Assembly (NCBI GenBank): GCA_024180945.1
Contig: JAKSGN010000022.1
Coordinates: 868,001-932,000 of the forward strand
Length of the DNA stretch: 64,000 nucleotides
From: Macrophomina tecta
Lineage: Eukaryota; Ascomycota; Dothideomycetes; Botryosphaeriales; Botryosphaeriaceae
Reading direction: 5' to 3'
Below, in pieces: positions 9,997-22,015 of the stretch. Each line of letters starts with the position of its first letter. Position 1 is the stretch's first letter. The position numbers were made by a program, and so were the translations under genes. A model generated the notes under the pieces. It made no database searches. It was not told the origin of the DNA and saw only the letters and a program-made list of their open reading frames with translations.

Positions 9997-11738
9997 AATG
10001 CACTGCTGAGTACAAAGAACGGAGCAATGATAAGGAAAAGAAAGCGAGTGCAGTTATTCAGCAATCGAAACTCTTGACGAGAGTCGACAACCTGATTTCC
10101 CGTTTGGAAGAACGACGGAGATTAGCAAATGGAATGGGGCAAACGGGCGACCTTTTATACAACTGCACTTGGGTGCTCCGCCTGATGTCTTGCCACTTGC
10201 TCTCCACCTTCTCGATAAAGCTTGTGTATGCAGGTCCATCGCCTTTCCGCACAGTAGAAAGTTACATTTGAGGATTACCTCTTCTCAATTAGAGTGTGCA
10301 GTACTCATGTTCGAAAAATAGCGCTCCAAAGCCCACATCCGTGGAGAAAACGTCCACAGGCTGCTGTGGTAGCTTCTGCGTAAGTTCTCGGAATCAGATG
10401 GGGGTCCAGCTAACCTTTGCGGATACCCAGCGGCACTCGAGGAAAAGACGCGGGAGAAGGGCTTGGGATGAGGCGAAGTAGTCACGTAATTCCCGGCTTG
10501 TCGTAGTCAGTTACTCTAGATGTGGGGCGATCTGCGGATGTCTACGGCGGATGTTCAGGAACCCGTAGTTCTTTTGACCTCAAGACGATTCAGATGTGGT
10601 GAAGCCTATTTCGGGACTAAAGTTTGGCACCTGCATTCTCTCGCCATACCTACTACTGCTCTTCGGATTCACGGTATTACATCCTGAACTCTCGGGTGGG
10701 AACCTAAAAGCTTCATAGAAGTCTGGCAAGCAAAAGGATGGGATATGCGGAAATTCGCAGCGTCTTCGGGAGCTCCCATAGCTAAGCAATGTGCTTTCGT
10801 TGTTAGCTACACGGTATATTTCAACCTTTTGTTGGAGATGAGCCAAACCTACAAGATCTACTCGCAAAATGTTGCATTGTTGAATGCCCGCTGTGGGGAG
10901 AACGGCAGTAGGAGGAAGCGATGGTGGGGTTTCTGGGGTGATCAAGTGTTGTTCTGGCTCCAAGGATTCGACAACGTCTGCCGCAGACGGTCCCTGTCGA
11001 ATGAAACACTCGACCAACAGGCGCCCCTCAAAGATGCAGGGTCGAGTAAAAAAGGAAACATGACAAGCACGTTGCGATATTAAGTACCCAAGCCTAACCC
11101 AAGTGTGGTGGCTCCGGCAGCGGTGTCGAGCATGACCCCGGATGTGGAAACTCTTGCTGGGGTCAGCAAAACGCCCGAGGGAAGTTTAAAGCGACTTCGA
11201 CCCTCTCAGTTCGTCGGCTGCATTTCCCGATTCATCATGAGCAGCAAGGCGGGGTAACACGCGTAAGGCTGAGTTTAGTTAAATTTTGGAAGCGAAAAGG
11301 AAAACTCTGAAACAGAATTCGGCATACGCGCAGGCCCATACGCCAAGGCAGCCAGGAACATGCGGCTACGGCACGCACTTTGGTTTCTAAAAGTAAGCCA
11401 TTCAACGTGACTTCGAGCTTCTGCTTGGTTGGCTCAACAGCGGCATTCGGTATGCTTCGACCTGCTCGCCACCAAGGCTCTTGACTTTCGCCAAATAACG
11501 TAGGTACGGTAAATTAGCGCTCGGAACAAGCGGAAGTAATCCGCGGCATTCCAGAGGCAATCGAGGATGTGACTGGATACAGGAACAACGGTTTGATTGC
11601 GAATAGCCTGCTCCAGAAAGACTGAATTAATAACAGCGGGATATCATTATGTGAAATCAAGAGAGCCAAAACCAAAATCAGGGCATTACATCATCGTTCC
11701 TCATACGGTTCTTCAAGCTTGCCGTTGATGTACGATCT
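9997..11738. other. Intergenic, one weak ORF only
   Basis: 1.7 kb between the start of the Gln-rich gene and the end of the LMBD1-type gene. A minus-strand open frame at 10580-11017 (145 codons) shows no domain and no clear ATG-plus-intron structure, so I do not call it a gene. The remainder (about 11050-11700) shows no coding signal. Confidence 0.45.
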
Positions 11739-13653
11739 TCACCAGTTTGTGTCTCTCCCTCCACTTCCGCCGCTATTGTCGTTGCCGTTATCGGTTGTTC
11801 CGTAGGCCGCAGCTCTGGGCTTCGAACGGCCAGCGATGTCTTGCCAGGTAGCGTTGAAGCGACGGCCTGTACTGGCTAGCAGGCCTTCCTCTTCTTCCTC
11901 CTCGAGATCGGCATCAAGCTGCGCCACGTCAAGTCTCGGCGTTCGGAACAGCATTGTGACGAACACGATTAGGTAAACGGCTACGCAAAGTCAGTGAATG
12001 GAGGCAGGGTAATCAGGAGACTCTCGTAGCAAGACCTACCGAGGAATGCAAATTGGGCCCAGAAGTCAACGACACCGAAGAACGGAAAGTTCACCGTTAC
12101 ACGATTGATGAAGGTAGTGACGACGCTGGGAGTGCAAACCTCTTTCGCCACAGGGTTCTCCGCCAGCTCGGTGCAGGGCTTAATGGCGCTCTTATGTTGC
12201 GAGCAGTCTGGTTGCTCACCCGGGTGACTCGGGCGGTCGCAGTAGGTCTGGGGCCCAAATGTGGCATATTGCGGCGCGATCATCATAGCAACCGAGTAGT
12301 TGATGGCCAGAACCATCAGCGTGAGGAGAACCGTTGCTAGGAGAAGAGCCTGGGGGCTGGTGTGGCCTTTCCTGATTCGGAAAATAGTGATCCAGAGGAA
12401 GCGGATACCAACGGTTGCGATACCTACGACGGAAGCAGAGAAAAGGAAGAGCGCCAGGAGGAGGAAAATGACGTAGTCGATGGGGAAGACCTTGGAGGAT
12501 TGGACGAAGATCCAGTTGATGGGCTGGAAGATGTTGATGTGGCCAAGAACATAGCCGCAGCCAGCCTTGCAGATCGAGTTCTTCGCTTTGTCGATGCCCG
12601 TGATGAGCATGGATACGAAGATCAACAGGGCGAAGACCACCAACACAAGGCCGCCAAGCAGTTTAATGGGCCGGAAAATGGCCTCGATCTTAAACCAGGT
12701 CTTCATCAACCAACCGCTCTCCTCGCCGCTGGCTTCGGCAGCAAGACGTTCGCGCCTAATCAGCGTCCGCTCTTCGCGGACCAGCGACTCAAGCTCGCGG
12801 CGGTCGCGAGAATCCAAGCCCTCAGCTCGTCCCTCGTTTCGGCGGTCGAGCTGCCGCTGGCGCTCACGGTTTGATTCAAGCTGTGCAGCTGTATTCTCGG
12901 CAAGCGTTGGTGCAGAGATTGAGGGAGCGGACTTGATCATGGCTGCTGGGAGCAGCGCAAGGCCGGCAGCAGTGTAGAGGATGTAAATGAGAGTCCCAAT
13001 CGTGATCAACAGGCCCAAAGCAAAGGTCAATGCTCTTTCGCCATCTGCACTCATGGTCAGCTTCGTGCACGGTGGAGCACAGCGGCAGTTTACGCACGGT
13101 TTTCAGCCAGGAGGCTTTTGAAGTAGTCCAGATCCAAGTGCCGGTGCTTTGTACTCTTCGCAACAGGCACGAAGAAGCCCACCAGGAACAGGATGACGAC
13201 CAGAATCACAAAGGCGATTGTGTACTTCAGAGCACCCCACAGGCGGGAGCCAATGGTTTGCGTGCCGTCGGCTTCAGCGCCTTCATCGTACTCCTCGTAG
13301 AAGAAGTAGGTGAAGGGCACGACGAGCAGGCACAGAACGGCATCGAGCGAGTACAGGGTGTAGTAGACGATCTTCAGGGTGTAGACAATGTCGTCGACCT
13401 TGTCCGGCGTGGCCCAGTCTTTCCGGCGGCCCGCCTTGGAGACGTTGGTGGACGAGACGAGGGCAATGTCGACGGGCATGAGCAGAATGGTGGCCCAGAG
13501 GGCGCTCACGGCGAAAATGCATACTGCGGTGACCGAGGCAGCGCGCTCGCGAGGGGTCTGGTAGATGTAGACGAAGACGGCGGCGATGGCCAGAAGGATG
13601 ACGATTGCGACGGCGTATGCAACCCAGATCAAGCTGGTCTGGATGAGCGCCAT
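11739..13653 (-). CDS. LMBD1-type lysosomal/vacuolar cobalamin transporter
   Basis: Minus-strand exons 13653-13098, 13044-12040 and 11980-11739 give 600 aa. The protein is a polytopic membrane protein with about nine hydrophobic helices. Features include [15 protein letters not shown] near the N-terminus, [13 protein letters not shown], the segment [20 protein letters not shown] after the first intron, and [22 protein letters not shown] loops. It ends with an acidic cytosolic tail ([14 protein letters not shown]). This matches the LMBR1-domain family annotated in fungi as probable lysosomal cobalamin transporters. In animals LMBD1 exports vitamin B12 from lysosomes; many fungi do not use B12, so the fungal substrate is uncertain. 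The first intron acceptor was placed to give ENHGERALTF. The gene is head to head with CFT1. Confidence 0.88.
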
Positions 13654-14022
13654 GGTGGGCAGAAGGCGTCGGGCGGCGACGCTGGAGACAGGAGGGCGAA
13701 AGGCAGGATGAGGGAGTGGGAGGCGGACAAGTGCGCGAGCGGGACTGGGCTGGGCTGGGCTGGGCTGGGCTGTGAGCTGGCGATGGATTCCGGGCAGCAG
13801 TGTTGAAGAGCAGGCGGGCGGGCAGCTTGCTGCAGCTGCCTCACCATGACGTGGGCGCGTGCACTAGGCCAGCGATCCGCGATCTGCGTTGCTCCCTGCA
13901 GCCGACGGCTTGGCGCGCGTCCACTTCGCGACACCTCGACCACCCGCCCATTCCTCCGCCGCCAGCATCAATTGCCCGGCGCAACATGCTTGCGCCTCTC
14001 CCGCGCCCATCCCACGCCCACC
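13654..14022. promoter_or_regulatory. Divergent promoter, LMBD1-type gene / CFT1
   Basis: 369 bp between the two start codons. A tandem TGGGC pentamer array (about 13745-13771) lies on the LMBD1-type side. No TATA box is seen. Confidence 0.5.
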
Positions 14023-17000
14023 ATGCAGGTCTACACTGAGCTCACCCCGCCGACCGCTGTCAACGATGCCGTCAGCCTCGCATTCCTGGGCCCTCGAGCC
14101 CACAACCTCGCCGTTGCGAAGACGTCGCTCCTGCAGGTCTTCGAGCTGAAGTCGATCATCACCGAGGCCAATCAGCCCGCAAAAGACGCCCCTCAAGCTG
14201 CCCTCTCCGCGGACGACCAGCCCGAGCCCACCGACATCTTCGTCCAGCGCACCGAGCACACCTCCAAGCTCGTCCTGGTCGCCGAATACCCGCTCGAGGG
14301 CACGGTGCTGTCGCTCGCTCGCATCAAGGCTCTGGACACCAAATCTGGCGGCGATGCTCTCCTCATTGCCTTCCGCGATGCGAAGATGAGCTTGGTCGAG
14401 TGGGACCCTGCAAACCACGCCCTCTCAACCATTTCCATCCACTATTACGAGGGCGAAGAGCTGCACGGAGCTCCCTGGGATGCCGATTTGGGCCATTACC
14501 ACAACTTTCTGGCTGCTGATCCAAGCAGCAGATGTGCTGCTCTCAAGTTTGGCGCTCGGCATCTGGCGATCCTGCCGTTCCGTCAGCTGGGCGACGACTT
14601 GGTTGAGGGCGACGATTACGATCCGGACTTCGACGAGCCAATGGATGCCCCCGCTGCCAAGGAGAAGGCTACTAACGACGATGTCGCTCAAACTCCCTAC
14701 AAGTCCTCTTTTGCCCTCTCACTACCGCAGATCGACCCGGCCTTGACTCATCCCGTCCATCTGGACTTTCTCCACGAGTATCGCGAGCCTACCTTCGGCA
14801 TCATATCCGCGAACAAGGCCGCCGCCGCGTCCCTGCTCTACGAGCGCCGAGATCTTTTGACCTACACCGTCTTCACCTTGGATTTGGAGGAGAAGGCGTC
14901 TACAGCACTGCTATCCGTTGCTGGACTTCCCTACGATACCCATAAGGTCATCCCCCTGCCTCTTCCCGTGGGTGGCGCTTTACTTCTTGGCGCCAACCAG
15001 TTCATCCATGTTGATCAGGCTGGAAAGACGAGTGCTGTTGCTGTCAACGATTTCGCCAAACAGTGCTCGTCGTTCCCCATGTCTGACCAATCAGAACTGG
15101 CCATACGTCTGGAAGGTGCTTCCATCGAGTTGCTATCCCCCGAAAATGGCGACTTACTCGTTGTTCTTAAGGATGGTAGTCTAGCCGTTATCAGCTTCAA
15201 GCTTGATGGACGCTCAGTATCTGGCTTGTCCATTCGCAAGATTTCCGAAGAAAAGGGAGGCCACGTTGTTCCAACAGCAGCATCCTGCACCACGAGTTTG
15301 GGCCGTAATAGAATGTTCATCGGCAGTGAAGACGGCGATTCCGTCCTCCTGGGATGGACGAAGAAAGCAGCCCAGCTTTCTAGGAAAAGATCCCACGCTG
15401 AGATGCTTGCGGATGATGCAGAGCTGTCTTTCGACGAAGAGGATCTGGAGGATGACGATGACTTGTACGGCGATGGTCCTTCGACCGCAAAAACAGCATC
15501 CGCTTCGTCAGAAGCTAGTGACCCCTCTAACTACACTTTCAGGATCCATGACATCATGCTAAGCTTGGCGCCAATCAAGGACGTGGCTCTGGCCAGCCAC
15601 AAGGTGACAGACACTGCAATTGGTACTTTAGAGAGGGCCGCAGACCAACTAGATTTGGTCGTTTCAACAGGACGTGGCGCAGCAGGGGGCCTTGCACTCA
15701 TGAGACGAGAAATTGACCCTGTCATTTTGCGGAAGGGAGAGTTCTCGAACGCACGCGCCGTATGGTCTGTCCATGCAAAGAAACCAGCTCCCAAGGGCAT
15801 GGTAGCAGCGGGATCCCAAGACGCCGAAGCAAAGCTTGCTGCAGACGTTGACTATGATCAATTCTTGATCGTCTCCAGGTCCAACGGCGACGGTGGCGAG
15901 GAGTCTGCAATTTTCAACATCACAGCCACCGGTTTTGAAGAAACCAGCAAAGGCGATTTTGAGCGTGAAGATGCCGCAACAATCAACGTAGGGACTATCG
16001 CCGGAGGCACTCGAATAGTCCAGGTTTTGAAAGCTGAGATCCGAAGCTATGATTCTGGTGAGTACATTTTTTCTTTCCTCTCCACCCTGGCTGCCGGCAT
16101 GCTAGATATATTTCACGTTCTCTGCGAGGGCTTGATGACAGCTGTGTTTGTCTCTCGTGGGTTTAATCCCAAGGATATTCGGAGCTGCATACGCTTTGCT
16201 CAACAGCGAAGCTTCACAATGCATGCTGACCCGGAGTACTCTTCGTTCGGAGCTCGCAAAACCTATGAAGCATTGTTGCGGAAGTCGAAAGGGCAAGATC
16301 GGACTGCAACAGTTTCCACAGATCATGTGCTTAGATCAATACAAGATTTCCATCCCACCCTACACTGCCCTAAATCTGTGTCCAGAGCAATGTTTGCCAT
16401 GTATTACGTTTGCAATGGACATTACGTACTGACGTCGACTGCTTGCAGAACTCGGCCTCGACCAAATTCTCCCCATGGAGGATGAGAATGGTTCGGAACT
16501 CCGTATAATCAGTGCTAGTTTTGCCGATCCTTACATCCTCGTGATACGAGACGACTCTAGCGTTATTGTTCTTCAAGCAGATGCGAACGGAGAGATGGAA
16601 GAAATCGACCGGGGCGACACGCTGTTGTCTACCAAGTGGCTTTCGGGTTGTATTCATCAGTCACAGTCCACAGGGGAGAAGGCCTTGGCTTATTTGCTGA
16701 GCGCCGAGGGTGGTCTTCATGTAAGCTGCATTCTTCCGGATGTCGATATATACCTAATTATCGCATAGATCTTCGAACTGCCGGATCTTTCAAAGCCGGT
16801 ATATGTCGCTGCCAGCCTTGGATTTCTTCCGCCAACCCTAACTGCCGACTTCACTCCCCGACGCTCATCATCAAAAGCAGCGTTGACTGAAGTCATTGTC
16901 GCGGAGCTCGGCGACTCCACATACAAAACACCTTATCTCATCGTAAGATCGCACTCCATCAAGTCGTCTCCAGTAGCTGACTGTTGCAGGTCCGTACTTC

Positions 17001-19048
17001 TTCCAACGACCTCGTTATCTACCAGCCCTATCATTTTCCGGCCCACGAGGTCGTGAAACCTTTCTTCGAAAATCTGCGGTGGCTCAAGATCCCTCAGCCT
17101 CGTCTTCCCGAGTTCAGCGAAGAACCAGCCTTAGAGTCAGAGGACACTGGTATCGGCAAAGAGAGCATACTGACCACGATCGCGAACGTCGGAGGATACA
17201 GTGCTGTTTTCATGGCAGGAACTTCTCCGAGCTTCATCTTGAAAGAATCGTCAAGCCTTCCAAGAGTAATCAAGATGAGGACAAAATCAGTCAAGAATCT
17301 GAGTAGCTTCCATACAGCAGAGTGCGATCGCGGCTTTGCCTACATCAACGCCGACGTAAGTATCCACAAGTCCTCTGAGTTTAACATTAGCTTAACAGTC
17401 TGTTCTTTACAGGGTAACTTGCGTGTGTGCCAATTGCCCCGTGGTTACCGCTACGGAGATGCAGGATGGGCTGTCAAGAAGATTTCTATAAATCAAGACG
17501 TGCAGGCGATGTGCTATCATCCACCAAAAGACGTTTTAGTCCTGGGTGTTGGAGATAAGAAACCATTCACACTGCCCGAGGATGAACACCATCATGAGTG
17601 GCTTGAAGAGAGTGAGTTCTTCTCTGCTGGCTTCCTGGATAGTTGCTCATTTGTGCCTGCTTAGACATAACTTTCAAGCCAATGGTGGAGCAGGGCATGA
17701 TCAAGGTCCTCGACACCCAAAGCCTGGCAGTAATCGACACGTAAGACGACGTATGAGCCTGTTTCAGAGAGAGAAAGCTGATTTCGTTCAAGACATGAAC
17801 TCGAAGCCTTTGAAGTTGTCCTTACCATCAAGGTGCTGAACCTGGAAGTATCCGAGAATACACACGAACGAAAACAGTTGGTCTCCGTCGGGACTGGCTT
17901 CATTCGCGGCGAAGACCTACCGTCCCGTGGTTGTATCTACGTCTTCGAGGTCATCAACGTGGTCCCTGAGCCAGGCCGTCCGGAGACCAATCGCCGGCTG
18001 AAGCTTATCGCGAAGGAGGAAGTCAGAGGCTCCGTTACAGCCATCACAGACGTTGGTAGTCAGGGATTCTTGCTAATGGCGCAAGGCCAGAAGTGCATGG
18101 TCCGAGGCTTAAAGGAAGATGGCACCCTACTGCCTGTTGCCTTCATGGACATGCAATGCTACGTGACGGTTGCCAAAGAGTTGAACGGATCGGGGATGTT
18201 ATTGATGGGCGATGCAGCCAAGGGTGCTTGGTTCGTTGGATATACCGTAAGCCCAGGCCGAATTCACCGCTCGTGGGAAGTAATACTAATCTCTTCTTCA
18301 GGAGGACCCATACAAGATGATCCTATTCGGCAAGAGCCGCTCTAAGATGGAGGTCATGGCAGCTGACTTCCTGCCGCACGACAAGCAACTTTATTTGATG
18401 GTCGCCGACGGAGACTGCAACCTGCACGCTCTCCAATACGATCCAGACCGTAAGTCCACTCACTCACATTCCCATCAGCATCTGAATGCAGCCTAACGCT
18501 CATACCCCAAAACAGACCCCAAATCCCTCTCTGGCCAACGTCTCCTCCACAAATCCACCTTCCACACCGGCCACTTCACAACCACCATGACCCTGCTCCC
18601 CTCCTCTCTTTCCCCCACCGTTTCCCCCTCTTCCGCCGAGGACCATGCCAACGGCCACGTCTCGCCTTCCCCCTCTCCCGAAAACGACGCCATGGACATT
18701 GACCCCGCCCCCGCTGGCACCGTCCAGCACATCCTGCTTACAACGCAGACGGGCTCACTCGCGCTACTCACGCCGCTGTCTGAGCAGCAGTACCGCCGCC
18801 TGGGCGCCCTGCAGACATACCTCATCGGCACGCTCGAGCACTGGTGCGGCCTCAATCCTCGCGCCTACCGCGCCGTCGAGAGCGAGGGGTTCGGCTCAAG
18901 GGGCATCGTCGACGGCGCGCTGTTGGCCCGCTGGTGCGAGTTGGGCAGCCAGCGTAGGGCCGAGGGCGCTGCGAAGGTCGGCGTCGAGGAGTGGGTTGTT
19001 AGGAGTGATCTGGAGTTTGTGGGGGGTGCGGGTTTGGGATATTTGTGA
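14023..19048 (+). CDS. CFT1: Cleavage factor subunit Cft1 (CPSF160 homolog)
   Basis: Large scaffold subunit of the nuclear cleavage and polyadenylation factor that recognises pre-mRNA 3' ends. Nine exons: 14023-16057, 16449-16720, 16769-16942, 16990-17355, 17413-17611, 17665-17740, 17793-18246, 18302-18449 and 18516-19048, giving 1418 aa, the usual length in filamentous fungi. The N-terminus [17 protein letters not shown] and the segment [18 protein letters not shown] are typical. An acidic loop ([18 protein letters not shown]) follows, and the C-terminal CPSF_A region contains [21 protein letters not shown] and [18 protein letters not shown]. All introns are 46-70 bp except the first, which is 391 bp. 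The start was taken at the ATG preceding QVYTE; longer upstream reading has no family match. Confidence 0.93.
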
Positions 19049-20050
19049 GGAGATGAGAGAAAGACGAGGAATATGTAACCATTGGTGAGTATGAGAGCAC
19101 GTATGATGGAGATTTGATTGGGAGTGGGGCGGTGGAGGGAAATGACGTCTCTTTTATAACTTAGTCTTTGCGGGTAGGAGCGTAGGAACCAAAAAAGAAA
19201 TCCAGCTATGTTCAGTGGATGGCGTTTCGTAGAAGAGGGTAGTTCGATTTGCAGTAAGTCGACAGTGACGTGCCCGCACCATAGGCATAACAGACATCCC
19301 CGACCGTGTTCGCTCTGTCATACGGATTCAGCCTCATTCTTAACCATCGCAATCCTCCAGCCTTCACAAAAATCCGCCCCAACGTTCATCCATATATCCG
19401 CTTCAAACTCCAATTCCGCTGCAGTTCCAGAGCAATCACTTCCAGCCAACAAGGATCTGCCGCCATAGGACACTGACAGCAACGAAACAAACAGCAGTGT
19501 TCATATTTACATTCCCGCAAGCCCATCTCAGTCAGTAGTGAAGATATCGTCCTGCGCACTTGAACTCCAGCCGTACTTTTCACTTTAGGCTGGAGAGCTA
19601 CCATTCTCAACTCCTATGTTATTTCCAGGTTGGTCTGGTGTAGATAGATTAATATACATTGTCCAAGACCGCCAAAGATAAGGGAAATGGCATAGCTGCA
19701 TACAGTTCCATGCAGTCATCTGCTTCGCTTTAGTCAGTGTCTAAGCAGACGTGACTCCGGTCACATTGCATCTGTAGGGCTGCATATACCTTTTGACTGA
19801 GAAGTCAGCTAACCGCCACTACGACGCCAAAGGGAGCCACGCATGCATATTCGCCTGCCCATACCGACTCGGCACCCATAGCTCATGCGCAAGTGCAACC
19901 GCTGGACGGACAGGCCGGCAAGCCCGCAGGAGCCTCGTACACCGCCACGCGCTTCCGAGGCGTGCTACACGATCTCTCAGGAAAGAAGAAAAACCACTTC
20001 GTCTCACCAGAGGGGACATCATCCCTTCAAAAAAAAAAAAAAAAAACACC
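19049..20050. other. Intergenic, no gene seen
   Basis: CFT1 3' region and flank of the AA14-like relic. An A18 run (20029-20046) lies directly beyond the end of that relic. No coding signal otherwise. Confidence 0.5.
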
Positions 20051-20455
20051 TTACTGCTCAAGCACGTAAATCACACCCAGATCCTCCATCTCGACCTTCG
20101 CCACCTCGCTCTCCTCTGCAATCGCCCACGCCGCATCCCCGCCGCCATGCTGCGGTTCTGCGCATGCATGGACCCGCCCCCCCTTCAGGCAAGCACGCGG
20201 CGCCGCCCTACTGCCCGTTCCAGTCGTCCGGGTGCGACGCGCCGTCGTCATAACTGAGCATCGTGAAGGCGCGGTTGGTGGCGATCTCGACGGCGAAGGA
20301 GCCGCGGGCCGGGATGGAGCGGACCTCGCCGGCGGGCGGGGACAGCGCGGTCGCAGCCCCGGTTGGCTTGGAACCACCATTGGGCGCGGGGCAGGTTGTA
20401 GAGCGGGCGGATGGGGAGGCCGTTGTTCGGGTTGTCGGAGGTGGTGAAGGTGCTG

Positions 20456-20491
<36 letters not shown>

Positions 20492-20586
20492 GTGTTGGCG
20501 TTGCGGCAATACATGTCGGGCACCCAGGCGGCGAGGTGCGCTTCTGTGAGGGTAGCGATGGCAATAAAGAGGATGGGGACGAGCAT
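20051..20586 (-). pseudogene. Frameshifted, truncated AA14-like lytic polysaccharide monooxygenase
   Basis: The minus-strand ATG at 20586 opens a signal peptide (LVPILFIAIATLTEA) followed by a His-starting mature N-terminus, HLAAWVPDMYCRN. That pattern fits a copper histidine-brace enzyme of the AA14-like type. After a poly-Ser insertion (CTG/AGC triplets near 20457-20489) comes PLYNLPRAQWWFQANRGCD, also typical. The frame then shifts. PPAGEVRSIPARGSFAVEIA and MLSYDDGASHPDDWNG continue in a second frame, HAQNRSMAAG in another, and AWAIAEESEVAKVEMEDL in a further one, ending VLEQ-stop at 20051. Intact relatives continue for roughly another 100 residues with further cysteines, which are absent here. 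At least two frameshifts plus C-terminal loss indicate a relic. Active enzymes of the family act on plant cell-wall polysaccharide. Confidence 0.72.
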
Positions 20587-21310
20587 GACGGGGTGTTTGA
20601 TGGAAAGAGGAATTTGAGGTCAATTAGGGCGCGAGAAGGAGATTAGGGAGCGGAATAGGTAAGAGAGAACAGTTGTGGTCATCAGCGGAGCGTGGGCTTG
20701 AGCATTTCGGTGATACCGAGCACCATAAAATCCATTCTGATCTATATCACTTGGTCAAATAGCGCGATGTTGTGGCCAATGGGACGAGGTCACAATTAGT
20801 GGCATTGTTGGTGTTTGGAAACACGATAGTTTACTTGACTATTCAGGTGGCAGAGAGACGAATGATGGTACCCGGCGCCTGATGCAGAGAATTACGTTCA
20901 CTGCCATCGCGCAGTACCGCAACACTCACCTTACTAACACAGGTGGAATATGGGCGAATCAGGGGCGGCCAGTAATCAAATAAAGAAATGTTTGATTGGC
21001 AAGAATCTGCAGGACTTCCTTACATTTAGCTGAGATCAAATTTAGCCATGGTCATTACGATTCGCGGGTATTTCATCTATTGACCAACAGGATAGTCGGA
21101 TATGGGTAAAGAAGAAAGCGTTATGAGCGTCTCAAAACAACGTATACTTTGTAGCCTTTCGTCCATTAATGAGCCACGAAGAAACACGACCATTTAGGGC
21201 TCTTTCAGCACTGAATCAGACGAGGACACAAATATAAAATCATTTGATTCAATTTTATGCAATGGTTCCAAGGATCTTACTGAGCAAAGCCAGGTGCAGT
21301 GATGGCTCGC
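20587..21310. other. Intergenic, no gene seen
   Basis: About 0.7 kb upstream of the AA14-like relic and downstream of the Cys-rich gene. It is moderately AT-rich, with no coding signal or recognisable repeat. Confidence 0.5.
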
Positions 21311-22015
21311 TTATGGTACCGGTTCAGGGTAAGCATCATCACTACAGAGCGCATTGCATCCAACCAGCGAATTGCCCGTCGGCACATACGCATCATAGCT
21401 CTTAGCCCAGACCGTCTTGTCTCCATCCTCATAGTTACAGCGCCTTCTGATGTACCCCTTGTACATGATCTGGGAGTCACTAAACCAAAGATTGTGGCAC
21501 ATGCCGTCCGTCCACCTGCATTGAGTTGTCCAAGTTGAAGTGATGCACTCCGACTTGCTAGACTCGTGCGAGGCGCTTCCAGTGATCTTCAAAATGTCCT
21601 TGATAATCGAATAGTCGAGGCCAGCCTGCCCAGACCAGGTGGTAGTGGCGCAAGTCTGGTGCGAATTGCCGATGGAGGAAAAGCAGTCACTGCCGGAGCA
21701 TCCGCCACCGATGAAGGTCCATTCGCCCTGTGACGGTACTTTACTGGTGTAGAACTGGGAAAAAGCGGGTGAGTAGAGTATTGGAGGAAGGAGATGAGAT
21801 TGTCGTTTGAGGCACTACCTGATCCGTCCAGCATTTCGTCCCGTCACCGTACTTGTGCACATCAGCCGTTCGAACGTAAGTACTAGACCCGTCGGAGTAC
21901 TGGCTTTAGCATCTAGTAAAGTTTCTATACGCCTTGGTATTACCTTGACCAAACTTTGAGGAGCAGCTGCGGCGTTCCAAGGCGTGTGTTGGATCACGAG
22001 GGGCGAGTAGCTCAT
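21311..22015 (-). CDS. Small cysteine-rich protein, function unknown
   Basis: Minus-strand exons 22015-21944, 21899-21819 and 21754-21311 give 198 aa with ten cysteines (for example GGGCSGSDCFSS, SECITSTWTTQCRWTDGMC, VGCNALCSDD). Both introns are short, GT..AG and in phase 0, and the joined frame reads smoothly (SLVKYSDGSSTYVRTADVHK, then WTDQFYTSKVPSQGEW). The composition, rich in Ser, Thr, Gly, Trp and Cys, looks extracellular, but the first in-frame ATG gives MSYSPLVIQHTPWN, which is not a good signal peptide. A stop codon lies a short way upstream in that frame, so a missing upstream exon or a damaged 5' end is possible. I do not recognise the family. Confidence 0.6.

Noticed and set aside
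10580..11017. 145-codon minus-strand open frame between the Gln-rich gene and the LMBD1-type gene
   Set aside because: No recognisable family and no convincing start or intron structure; left as a remark in the intergenic entry.
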